From: an uncultured Treponema sp.
GTDB taxonomy: Bacteria > Spirochaetota > Spirochaetia > Treponematales > Treponemataceae
Reading direction: 5' to 3'
NCBI GenBank assembly: GCA_946628495.1
Contig: CAMOWQ010000012.1
Span: forward strand, 1-32,929
DNA: 32,929 nt
Shown here: positions 17,467-24,713 of the stretch, in pieces
Layout of the letters: every line of letters begins with the position of its first letter
Numbering within the stretch: the stretch's first letter is position 1
Notes under the pieces: generated by a model
Database searches by the model: none
Told to the model about the DNA's origin: nothing
Seen by the model: only the letters and a program-made list of their open reading frames with translations
Translations under genes and position numbers: made by a program

Positions 17467-18723
17467 TTAAATTCTTTTTATAATTACACAACCGTTGTGT
17501 CCGCCAAAACCAAGCGAACAGCTTGCAGTTGCATTTACATCAAAACTAATACCCTTATTCGGAACATAATCCAAATCACAACCGTGTTCCAAATCAGGAT
17601 TATCAAGATTAATTGTCGGCGGAATGAATTTATCCTGAATTGCCTTTACGCAGAAAACTGCTTCAATAGCACCGGCAGCGCCAACAAGATGTCCCGTTTC
17701 ACTCTTTGTAGAAGAAATTTTAAGATTTTTTGCATGTTCGCCAAAAACAGTTTTAAGCATTGCAGTTTCAGCAGAATCATTTGCAACGGTAGAAGTTCCG
17801 TGTGCATTGTAATATTGAATTTCTTCAGTTTTCATACAGGCATCTTCAAACGCACGCTGCATTGCAAGAACGCCGCCTCTTCCATCCGGATACGGTGCAG
17901 TAATATGATATGCATCGCTTGAAGAACCATAACCTGCAACTTCAGCATAAATCTTAGCCCCGCGTTTTACAGCGTGTTCATAATCTTCAAGAACAAGTAC
18001 TGCCGCGCCTTCAGCCATAACAAAACCGCTTCTATCCTTATCAAAAGGACGGCTTGCTTTTTCAGGATTATCATTAAATTTATTTGTAAGTGCCGACAAT
18101 GCCTGATAACAGCCGATATTAAAACCTGTGATATTTGCATCAGTACCGCCCGCAAGACATACATCTACACGGCCAGAACGAATCATATCAAGTCCAAGAC
18201 CAATTGCATCCGTACCAGAAGCACACGCAGTACTTACAGTATAAGCAGGTCCCTGAATCTGATAATAAATTGCAACATTAGCGGCAGCTTCATTATTCAA
18301 AACCATTGGAGCCGTTAAAGGAGGAATTCTATCAACTCCGCCTTCTGGCGAAAAATATTTATCATAAGAAACTTCAAGCGTATCAGAAAGACCGATTCCA
18401 ACTCCTGCTGCAATGCCTGCCTTTTCAGCTGCAAGACTTTCTTTTGTAAAGCCTGAATCAGTTACGGCTTCAATAGTTGCACCAAGAAGAAATTTTGCAA
18501 AACGACTCATTTTGCGGGCAAGTTTGTGATCAACTCCGTATGAATCAAGATTAAAATCTTTAACTTCACCTGCAATCTTAACCAAATGACGTGATGAATC
18601 AAACAAAGTTATTTTGCCAATTCCGCTTTTTCCATTCTTTACCGATTCCCACGAATCAGCAACATTATTTCCAACAGGAGAAACACAACCTAATCCTGTT
18701 ACAACGACTCTTCTTTGCGTCAT
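17467..18723 (-). CDS. fabF: 3-oxoacyl-ACP synthase II (KAS II)
   Basis: FabF condenses malonyl-ACP with growing acyl-ACP in fatty-acid elongation. The protein of 418 residues starts TQRRVVVTGLGCVSPVG and has the full Cys-His-His catalytic set: C167 in STACASG, H308 in NAHGTST, and H345 in KSETGHLVGAAG, preceded by the conserved K340. It ends with the family C-terminus SLGFGGHNGCVI. The ATG at 18723 is chosen; an in-frame TTG lies directly before it, but GGAG 10 nt upstream and the family N-terminus favour the ATG. fabV follows on the same strand after 136 bp of mostly repeat-like DNA. Confidence 0.97.
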   Translation of the reverse strand: MTQRRVVVTGLGCVSPVGNNVADSWESVKNGKSGIGKITLFDSSRHLVKIAGEVKDFNLDSYGVDHKLARKMSRFAKFLLGATIEAVTDSGFTKESLAAEKAGIAAGVGIGLSDTLEVSYDKYFSPEGGVDRIPPLTAPMVLNNEAAANVAIYYQIQGPAYTVSTACASGTDAIGLGLDMIRSGRVDVCLAGGTDANITGFNIGCYQALSALTNKFNDNPEKASRPFDKDRSGFVMAEGAAVLVLEDYEHAVKRGAKIYAEVAGYGSSSDAYHITAPYPDGRGGVLAMQRAFEDACMKTEEIQYYNAHGTSTVANDSAETAMLKTVFGEHAKNLKISSTKSETGHLVGAAGAIEAVFCVKAIQDKFIPPTINLDNPDLEHGCDLDYVPNKGISFDVNATASCSLGFGGHNGCVIIKRI

Positions 18724-18756
18724 CAAAAAAAAACTCCAAAAATAGAAATTACTTTC

Positions 18757-18784
18757 AGTATATCACAAAATGAACTTATTTGAA
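18757..18784 (-). promoter_or_regulatory. Candidate promoter of fabF
   Basis: Minus strand TTCAAA (18779-18784), 16-bp spacer and TATACT (18757-18762), located in the short gap between htrA and fabF. The -10 is good and the -35 moderate. Confidence 0.4.
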
Positions 18785-18793
18785 TATCCTGCA

Positions 18794-20155
18794 CTATTCC
18801 GACAGAACAATTTTAAGCGTTACGTTCTTTTTATTACGCCTTACGACTACATTAACTGTATCACCAGGCTTTTTGCTTTCCAATGCAGAATAATAATCTG
18901 CAAGCGAAGTAATATTTATATCATCAATCTTTATTATTACATCACCACCAAGATATATAATACTGTTTCTAGAACCGTAATATGCAGCTTCCGTTCCGCC
19001 AAGCAATCCAGCTTTTTCTGCATTACCGTTACGTTCAACCTGCGAAACGAGCATTCCCGAAGCTATATCAAGACCTGCATATTGCGCGATACGCCTGTTC
19101 AACTGAATAAGCTTTGCATCAATACTACCGCGCTGCACCTTGCCATATTTCAACAGATCATTTACAACACGCACGGCTGTCGAAGAAGGAACCGCAAAGC
19201 CAACGCCTGAAGAACTTCCCGAACTAGACATAATCATTGTATTAATGCCAATCATATGCCCGTTCGTGTCCAAAAGCGGACCGCCGGAATTTCCAGGATT
19301 GATTGCAGTGTCAGTTTGAATCATATTCCTAATAATACGGTTGTTCGAATTCTGAATAGGACGTCCCAATCCCGAAACAATACCCGTGGTCATTGTTCTT
19401 TCCATACCAAACGGATTACCTATTGCAATTACTTTCTGACCAACCTTAAGTTTTTCTGAATTTCCAAATGCAATTGTTTTTAGTTCAACATCCTGAGGTG
19501 GAGTAAATTTTATAACTGCAAGATCACTGTCCAAATCTTCGCCAATTATTTCGGCCTCATACTGAGTTCCATCAGAAAGCGAAACATATATTTTAGAAGC
19601 CCCCTGAATTACATGCACATTCGTAAGAATATAACCACGTTTATCTATTATCGAACCGCTGCCACTGCCACCGTCCTGAACATACGGTTCAAGAAACCAG
19701 TCATAGGCAGTAACCTTTGTATTAATATTTACTACAGCTTCGTTACAAGCTTCATACACCGAAATATTCTGCACTTCATCCTGAGTATACATACCGTTTG
19801 CAACAGGAATTACTTTTGCAGAATTAGTCTGATTAAGCATTGAAACTTTTATTTCATCATTACCAGATACTGTATTTTTATCAAAAGAATTCTCAGAAAC
19901 CTGACTTTCGTTCTGAAGATATAAATCATCCGCTTCAAAACCGTTTTTTCCAGCAGATTTTTCAACAGAATCCAATGTGCCTGCTTTTCCAGTTGTTTCA
20001 GAAGCCTCCGTCCTTACAGCAACTCCGTCCGCACTATTCTGAACAGCAGAAGCTTTTTTATAAATTTTTAAAACTATAACCGACGTAACAGCAGCTGCAA
20101 TCACAGCACCAAAAACACATCGTCGAACCATTTGTCCACGTGAATACAATTTCAT
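18794..20155 (-). CDS. HtrA/Deg-type serine protease with a single PDZ domain
   Basis: A periplasmic quality-control protease. With the start at 20155 it has 453 residues: an N-terminal membrane anchor (about 10-30), a long Ser/Glu/Asn-rich linker to about 125, a trypsin-like domain (135-340) and one PDZ domain (345-453). The catalytic triad is complete: H181 in LTNVHVIQG, D211 in DLDSDLAVIKF and S290 in INPGNSGGPL. The PDZ has an insertion (about 385-402) before YLGGDVIIKID. The frame is open to 20269, but the extra 38 residues are Cys/Phe-rich and reach the folded intergenic element. The 20155 ATG has no Shine-Dalgarno, yet TTGTAT-17-TAGATT ends 7 nt before it; a later ATG at 20131 is also possible. 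A stronger -10 TATAAT at 20214-20219 has no good -35. Confidence 0.9.
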   Translation of the reverse strand: MKLYSRGQMVRRCVFGAVIAAAVTSVIVLKIYKKASAVQNSADGVAVRTEASETTGKAGTLDSVEKSAGKNGFEADDLYLQNESQVSENSFDKNTVSGNDEIKVSMLNQTNSAKVIPVANGMYTQDEVQNISVYEACNEAVVNINTKVTAYDWFLEPYVQDGGSGSGSIIDKRGYILTNVHVIQGASKIYVSLSDGTQYEAEIIGEDLDSDLAVIKFTPPQDVELKTIAFGNSEKLKVGQKVIAIGNPFGMERTMTTGIVSGLGRPIQNSNNRIIRNMIQTDTAINPGNSGGPLLDTNGHMIGINTMIMSSSGSSSGVGFAVPSSTAVRVVNDLLKYGKVQRGSIDAKLIQLNRRIAQYAGLDIASGMLVSQVERNGNAEKAGLLGGTEAAYYGSRNSIIYLGGDVIIKIDDINITSLADYYSALESKKPGDTVNVVVRRNKKNVTLKIVLSE

Positions 20156-20273
20156 GCAAACTAATCTAATAAAATACGTTAAGAAATACAAGCAGTTAAA
20201 ACAGAGCAAACGCATTATAAATACAGACATACACAAAAAATCGCTGCCAGTCAAAAAACAGATTTTCAAAATC

Positions 20274-20352
20274 GAGCGAATATTCGCTCTACATGCTTGA
20301 GTGCCCTGAAACTATTGAAGTTTGCCGCAAAAGCGGCAGCACTCAAGAATGT
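20274..20352. other. Branched palindromic element between radC and htrA
   Basis: A perfect 16-bp palindrome (20274-20289, GAGCGAATATTCGCTC) is followed by a branched structure. The outer stem pairs 20296-20304 CTTGAGTGC with 20339-20347 GCACTCAAG and extends by 4 bp (20291-20294 with 20349-20352) across one mismatch. Inside are a 5-bp stem (20309-20313 with 20319-20323) and a 6-bp TGCCGC/GCGGCA stem with AAAA loop (20323-20328 with 20333-20338); these share one base, so they form a tight three-way junction. No clear T run follows on either strand. It could be a small RNA, a repeat or a processing site. Confidence 0.55.
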
Positions 20353-20395
20353 TTTTGAAAAATGTTTCTCTCCCTCACACTATTTTTTTTAGTAT

Positions 20396-21049
20396 TTATA
20401 AAACTAATTTATGTTCGCGGAAACTAAAATATTTGTCATATCCTATAATTATATGATCCAGAATCGGAATACCCATAACTTCAGCAGCGCTTAGCATATG
20501 TCTTGTCGTTTCAATATCATGCTCACTTGGTTCCACATTTCCAGACGGATGGTTATGACATACTATCAGTGCTGACGCATTTTCCTTAACCGCAACATAA
20601 AACACTTCACGCGGGTGCACCAGAGTCTGATCCAGTGTACCGACAGAAATCACATGAATCTGAATTATTTCATGTCCGCCGTTTAAAGTAACTGCAAGAA
20701 AATGCTCTTTATTGGCAATAGAATAATTTCTTACAAAAGGTATTAAATCACACGGTTTTTGAATAACTGCCTTCAAATGAGAACTCCGTCTTTTTCCCAG
20801 TTCCAGAGCTGCAATTACAGTAAGTGCCTTCTTTTTTCCAATACCCTTTATAGAAATCAGTTTTTCCAAAAGTTCATCTTGATTAGTACTGTCCAGCGTT
20901 TCCTTTATTTTCCTTGCCATAACATCAACAGACATTTGTTTGGTTCCGGAACCGAGAATCAGCATTATAAGCTCTTCATCAACAGGATACGAAATTCCAT
21001 ATCGGATTGTACGTTCCCTAATATCAAATTTTTCAACTTCAAATTCCAT
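20396..21049 (-). CDS. radC: RadC-like JAB/MPN-domain protein
   Basis: The 217-residue protein has an N-terminal helix-hairpin-helix (SIKGIGKKKA, residues 66-75) and a C-terminal JAMM metalloprotease fold with H165-N-H167-P-S-G and D178, the full H-x-H-x10-D zinc signature, plus the conserved HPREVF at 145-150. Despite the name, a repair role is not established for the family. It is a stand-alone gene, divergent from the TolC-like remnant and followed by the folded intergenic element. The ATG at 21049 is the only sensible start; AAGG lies only 1 nt before it, too close to act as a normal Shine-Dalgarno. Confidence 0.93.
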   Translation of the reverse strand: MEFEVEKFDIRERTIRYGISYPVDEELIMLILGSGTKQMSVDVMARKIKETLDSTNQDELLEKLISIKGIGKKKALTVIAALELGKRRSSHLKAVIQKPCDLIPFVRNYSIANKEHFLAVTLNGGHEIIQIHVISVGTLDQTLVHPREVFYVAVKENASALIVCHNHPSGNVEPSEHDIETTRHMLSAAEVMGIPILDHIIIGYDKYFSFREHKLVL

Positions 21050-21185
21050 ACCTTAATATGGCAAAAAATTTTAAATTTCTGACACTTTTTCTTTAATTTT
21101 TTTTAATAATCCCAAAAAAATTCTGTTATAAATGTTCCTATCGCAATAACGTACGGTTTTATAATTATAAAAATGAGGTTTTAGT

Positions 21186-21458
21186 ATGTATAAAAAATCA
21201 GGATTTTCAATTCTGCTTGTAAGTTTTTTTGCAGCCACGCTTTCAGCTATTGAACTTGTGCCTACTGATGAACTTCTTGCGGCTTATCTGGAACGAGACA
21301 GCGAACTTCAATCTGCTGCGATTGAGTACGAAAAAGCATTGCTTTCTTATCAAAATGCACAAATTGATAATGGATTTGACATCGCTATTTCTACAGGAAA
21401 AATGATTCTTAAGAAAAAAGCCGAAGGAACCGCCTTTACCGTAACCCTGTTATCGTAA
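21186..21458 (+). pseudogene. Truncated TolC-like outer-membrane efflux gene remnant
   Basis: The open frame encodes 90 residues: a signal peptide (cleavage near TLSA, about residue 21), then a helix pattern DELLAAYLERDSELQSAA and a coil EYEKALLSYQNAQ that look like the first helices of a TolC-family protein, which should be over 400 residues. The frame stops at 21456. Shifting to the frame starting at 21443 gives N-P-V-I-V-N-M-K-M-S-L-S, a strand pattern expected to continue a TolC beta hairpin, and this frame stays open to a TGA at 21536-21538 that overlaps the ATG of the ABC ATPase. I infer a frameshift plus loss of most of the gene, with a palindromic repeat in the remaining tail. It has a Shine-Dalgarno (GAGG) and a -10 TATAAT at 21160-21165, so a short secreted peptide may still be made. 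Confidence 0.6.
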
Positions 21459-21471
21459 ATATGAAAATGTC

Positions 21472-21513
21472 ATTATCGGGCATGCCCCGATATATTGGGC
21501 TTGACCCGGTAAT
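21472..21513. repeat. Palindromic repeat element inserted between the TolC remnant and the ABC ATPase
   Basis: ATTATCGGG (21472-21480) pairs with CCCGGTAAT (21505-21513) through 9 bp with one G-U, and an alternative local stem TATCGGG/CCCGATA (21474-21480 with 21486-21492) is also possible. The core GGGCTTGACCCGG is, from memory, typical of palindromic intergenic repeats found in many bacterial genomes. It is GC-rich against AT-rich surroundings. Confidence 0.6.
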
Positions 21514-21534
21514 CAAAAAATCAGGTGAATTTTT

Positions 21535-22302
21535 ATGAAAAACGTAGTTGAACTTTCTAATGTAGTAAAAACATATATTATGGACGAAAATCAGGTTCAG
21601 GCATTACGCGGTGTAAGTTTTGCAATAGAGCAGGGCGAATTTCTTTCTATAATGGGACCATCTGGTTCTGGAAAATCTACCTGTATGAATATGATTGGAT
21701 GTCTTGACCGTCCCACTTCCGGAATTGTAAGAATAAATGGAAAAGAAACTGCAAAAATGAGCGAAAAAGAACTTGCAGTTTTACGGAATCAAACTGTAGG
21801 ATTCGTGTTCCAGCAGTATCATCTTATACCGGCAATGAATGTTGTTGAAAATGTAATGCTTCCTTTAAAGTACCAGCGGGTGGAAAAATCGCTTCGTTAC
21901 GAAAAAGCCTGTGCCGCTTTGGAAGCAGTTGGACTTGCAGAACGAATGAATCACCGTCCGCATGAACTTTCGGGTGGACAAAAACAGCGCGTTGCAATTG
22001 CTAGAGCCATGGTAACTTCGCCAAAAATCTTACTTGCCGATGAACCGACTGGTGCTTTGGATACAAAAACCGGAGCACAGGTAATGGAAATGTTCCGCAA
22101 AATCAATTCAGAGCAGGGAACAACAATCATCATCGTAACTCATGACCCTGGAATCGGTGCTTCAACAAAACGCTGCATCAGGATTCTGGACGGACAAATT
22201 GTAGACGGGCAAACTGCAACAACCGGCACGGAATCAATTTCAAATGCGAACGTTACAACAACCGGCGCGGAGGCTGTACCGACGTCACAAGGAGACAAAT
22301 AA
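21535..22302 (+). CDS. ABC transporter ATP-binding protein, MacB/LolD type
   Basis: The 255-residue ATPase has Walker A GPSGSGKST (41-49), Q-loop VFQQYHL, signature LSGGQKQR (145-152), Walker B ILLADEPTGALD (165-176) and the H-loop THD. The insertion pattern and V-V-K-T-Y start match the MacB/LolD/FtsE group that energises mechanotransmission-type permeases. The last 30 residues are a low-complexity Thr/Gly/Ala tail with an internal near-duplication (TTGTES and TTGAEA). The stop overlaps the permease start by 1 nt (TAATG). The pair probably moves a substrate across the periplasm, but no membrane-fusion gene is present and the TolC gene upstream is broken. The ATG is preceded by AGGTG. Confidence 0.94.
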   Translation: MKNVVELSNVVKTYIMDENQVQALRGVSFAIEQGEFLSIMGPSGSGKSTCMNMIGCLDRPTSGIVRINGKETAKMSEKELAVLRNQTVGFVFQQYHLIPAMNVVENVMLPLKYQRVEKSLRYEKACAALEAVGLAERMNHRPHELSGGQKQRVAIARAMVTSPKILLADEPTGALDTKTGAQVMEMFRKINSEQGTTIIIVTHDPGIGASTKRCIRILDGQIVDGQTATTGTESISNANVTTTGAEAVPTSQGDK

Positions 22303-23489
22303 TGTGGGAAGACTTTTTAAACGCACTTAATAATTTTCGCCGCAACAAAACCCGAACATTTTTGTCGCTTCTTGGTGTAATAATCGGTGTCGCTTCAGTA
22401 ATCGTAATTACAAGTATGGGCAGCAGTTCTACAAAACAGGTAGAAAATACTTTTGGAACCGCCGGCCTTGATGTTGTAAGCATTAGCGCAGGTTTTCGTC
22501 GTCGCCGCCGGGAATCAGTTGGCCTTGTTTTTGATGAATCATTCCGCGAAAAACTTTTTGATAACATCGAAGATATAAAAAAAATCTGGTACAAAAATAA
22601 TCTTAGTGCAACCCTAACTTACGGCGAAACTTCATCTACAAGCAGCTGTACCGCAGTAGAAACCGGCTATCTTGAAATGTACAACATGGAACTCGAAAAA
22701 GGCAGTTTTTTTGATGTTACCGACAACGAAGAAGGAACTCAAAAAATCATCCTTAGTCACGACACTGCAGAAACGTTCTTCCCGGATGGTGATGCAATCG
22801 GTAAAAAAATCATGCTTGTTGCAAGTAAAGTTACGTTCAGCTTTGAAGTAATAGGCGTTTTAAAAGAACAGACAACTGGAATGGAAAATGGAGCCGCCTA
22901 TATTCCGCGCGGATTCTACGCAAAAAAAATCAAACCGAATCCCCAAGCCGAAACAATTATGGTTCAGGCAACCAGTCCCGAAAAGGCCGTTGCTCTTGTC
23001 GATGTTATAACCCAATATTGTACCGAACTTACAGGCACCGAATATTCTGTAAACGTAACATCAATGCAGTCAATGCTTAATCAGATGAGTCAGATTACAA
23101 GTACAATGAGCATAATGTTAGCGGCAATCGCAGCAATTTCTCTTTTGGTCGGCGGCATCGGAATTATGAACATTATGATTGTAACTGTAACCGAACGTAA
23201 ACAGGAAATTGGAATCCGTAAGGCATTGGGTGCTTCTCCGGCAGATATCCGTCAGCAATTTCTGGTTGAATCGGCAAGCATTACTCTCATCGGCGGTGTT
23301 TTAGGCATTATTTTTGGAGTAGTAATTTCTCTGGCGGTAGAATACGTTCAAAAACAATCATACATCGTAAACTGGAAAGCATGTGGAATCGCGTTTGCAT
23401 TCTCTGTTTTTGTAGGAATCTTTTTTGGATTGAACCCGGCAAGCAGGGCAGCAAAACTAGACCCTGTAATTGCACTCGCAGGAGAATAA
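22302..23489 (+). CDS. ABC transporter permease, MacB/FtsX family
   Basis: The 395-residue protein has one N-terminal membrane helix (about 17-38, TRTFLSLLGVIIGVASVIVI), a periplasmic MacB core domain (about 45-250) and three C-terminal helices (about 265-390) with the conserved SLLVGGIGIMNIMIVTVTER and QEIGIRKALGA motif before the third-last helix, then FGLNPASRAAKLDPV at the end. This is the standard type VII ABC permease layout. It is translationally coupled to the ATPase, with GGAG 7 nt upstream of the ATG. It may export a peptide or lipoprotein or act without a dedicated outer-membrane partner. No U-rich terminator follows; the next 313 bp hold repeat-like DNA and the adk promoter. Confidence 0.93.
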   Translation: MWEDFLNALNNFRRNKTRTFLSLLGVIIGVASVIVITSMGSSSTKQVENTFGTAGLDVVSISAGFRRRRRESVGLVFDESFREKLFDNIEDIKKIWYKNNLSATLTYGETSSTSSCTAVETGYLEMYNMELEKGSFFDVTDNEEGTQKIILSHDTAETFFPDGDAIGKKIMLVASKVTFSFEVIGVLKEQTTGMENGAAYIPRGFYAKKIKPNPQAETIMVQATSPEKAVALVDVITQYCTELTGTEYSVNVTSMQSMLNQMSQITSTMSIMLAAIAAISLLVGGIGIMNIMIVTVTERKQEIGIRKALGASPADIRQQFLVESASITLIGGVLGIIFGVVISLAVEYVQKQSYIVNWKACGIAFAFSVFVGIFFGLNPASRAAKLDPVIALAGE

Positions 23490-23560
23490 AAATCCAGCAA
23501 AAAACTGATTCTGCTCCGCACATTTTATAATTCTGGCGCAAACCCCAACACCAACTCGCC

Positions 23561-23661
23561 TTCCGCGGTTCGCTAACGCTCATCCATCACAATCAGTTTC
23601 CGTTCAATAAAATGCACGAAAACTGATTGTGATGGACTAAAGCCGCTCCACGCTCGGGCGG
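23561..23661. repeat. GC-rich repeat fragments flanking a 16-bp perfect hairpin, in the 313-bp gap before adk
   Basis: The gap 23490-23802 has no gene. It holds TTCCGCGGTTCGCT (23561-23574) and CCGCTCCACGCTCGGG (23643-23658 approximately), which resemble words of the fabF-fabV element. Between them is a perfect 16-bp inverted repeat, 23584-23599 with 23620-23635, with a 20-nt loop. No T run follows on either strand, so it is not a standard terminator. The rest of the gap is the adk promoter region. Confidence 0.6.
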
Positions 23662-23710
23662 CAGGTAAACACCTTATAAAAACCGATTTCCGCGACAGGA
23701 ATATCTTTTC

Positions 23711-23740
23711 TTGCCGAAATCCTGAAAATCGGTATATAAT
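23711..23740 (+). promoter_or_regulatory. Candidate promoter of adk with flanking inverted repeat
   Basis: TTGCCG (23711-23716), 18-bp spacer and TATAAT (23735-23740). An inverted repeat ACCGATTT (23692-23699) and AAATCGGT (23726-23733) brackets the -35 and could be an operator; that is inference. Confidence 0.5.
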
Positions 23741-23802
23741 ATTTTAATTATCAAACGCAGAAAACATAATCTGCATATTACATTATTAATTTGGAGAACA
23801 TA

Positions 23803-24432
23803 ATGAACAATTTTATTTTTTTAGGACCACCGGGAGCTGGTAAAGGTTCACTTGCAGTAAAAGTTGCAGAAGACTACAAAATTCCACATATCTCAACAGG
23901 AGATATTTTCCGTGCAAACATCAAGGCACAGACTCCACTCGGAGTAAAAGTAAAGGCTATCATCGATTCAGGTTCACTTGTAAGCGATGAACTTACATTC
24001 GAACTTGTAAAAGACCGCCTTGCTCAGGATGACTGCAAAAACGGATATATTCTCGACGGTTTCCCACGCACAATTCCTCAGGCAGAAATGCTCGACAAAC
24101 TTGGAGTAGAAGTAAAAGTTGTAAACTTCTGCATTCAGGACGAAATCGTAATCAAAAGACTTTCTACAAGACGTGTATGTAAAGCCTGCGGTGCAAACTT
24201 CAACGTACTCACTCTTCCACCAAAAGTAGAAGGCGTTTGCGACAAATGCGGCGGCGAACTCTATCAGCGCGATGACGACAAACAGGAATCTATCCTTCAC
24301 AGAATGGACGTTTACCGCGAACAGACAGAACCTCTCATCAATTTCTACAAGGCAAAGGGAACAATCACAGACCTCGACGCATCTATAGAAACTGATATCC
24401 TTCTTGGAAAATTCAAAGAAATTTTCAAATAA
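23803..24432 (+). CDS. adk: Adenylate kinase with zinc-binding LID domain
   Basis: Adenylate kinase interconverts ATP + AMP and 2 ADP. The protein of 209 residues has the P-loop GPPGAGKG (8-15), the AMP-binding STGDIFR motif and GFPRT (86-90). The LID carries four cysteines, C126-x2-C129 and C146-x2-C149, as in zinc-containing adenylate kinases. The start is the ATG at 23803, preceded by GGAG at 23793-23796; a TTG 12 nt further upstream is in frame but overlaps the Shine-Dalgarno. The gene is monocistronic with a terminator immediately downstream. Codon use is GC-richer than in its neighbours, in keeping with a highly expressed gene. Confidence 0.97.
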   Translation: MNNFIFLGPPGAGKGSLAVKVAEDYKIPHISTGDIFRANIKAQTPLGVKVKAIIDSGSLVSDELTFELVKDRLAQDDCKNGYILDGFPRTIPQAEMLDKLGVEVKVVNFCIQDEIVIKRLSTRRVCKACGANFNVLTLPPKVEGVCDKCGGELYQRDDDKQESILHRMDVYREQTEPLINFYKAKGTITDLDASIETDILLGKFKEIFK

Positions 24433-24465
24433 TAAGATTTTTCAATAAATCAAACTAAAACATAC

Positions 24466-24496
24466 GGCGGTAACCTTCTGGTAACCGCCTTTTTTT
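24466..24496 (+). terminator. Intrinsic terminator after adk
   Basis: GGCGGTAACC (24466-24475) pairs with GGTAACCGCC (24480-24489) around a TTCT loop with one A-A mismatch, followed by seven T (24490-24496). The next 200 bp up to murB are AT-rich and I see nothing else in them except the murB -10 box. Confidence 0.9.
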
Positions 24497-24678
24497 TCTA
24501 AAAAAATCATTATGTTTCCACGAGTCCTTCACAGACAACATACATACTTATCCAAAATACGTTAAACGGCAGAAAAAACGCCTCCCATTCGTTTTTATAC
24601 AATATTTGGAAATTTTCAAGACTCGAAATTCAGGCTATTTAATAAAAACTGATTTTCCTCCAAAAAATCTGTAAAAAC

Positions 24679-24707
24679 TAGAACCTTAGAACCGTTTTCT
24701 ATATAAT
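24679..24707 (+). promoter_or_regulatory. Candidate murB promoter giving a leaderless mRNA
   Basis: TATAAT at 24702-24707 places the expected transcript start at 24714, the G of the murB GTG codon. The -35 position (24679-24684, TAGAAC) is weak. No Shine-Dalgarno is present before the GTG. Confidence 0.45.
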
Positions 24708-24713
24708 TTAATT

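Noticed and set aside
18794..20269. Longer HtrA start at 20269
   Set aside because: The additional residues are Cys/Phe-rich, have no Shine-Dalgarno, and the start lies next to the folded intergenic element; a -10 box lies inside the extension.
20291..20352. tRNA or tRNA-like gene
   Set aside because: The three-way structure has no anticodon loop, no T-loop motif and the wrong arm lengths.
20396..21049. radC as a marker of a mobile island
   Set aside because: RadC often rides on islands, but no integrase, attachment site or phage gene is nearby and the neighbours are housekeeping genes.
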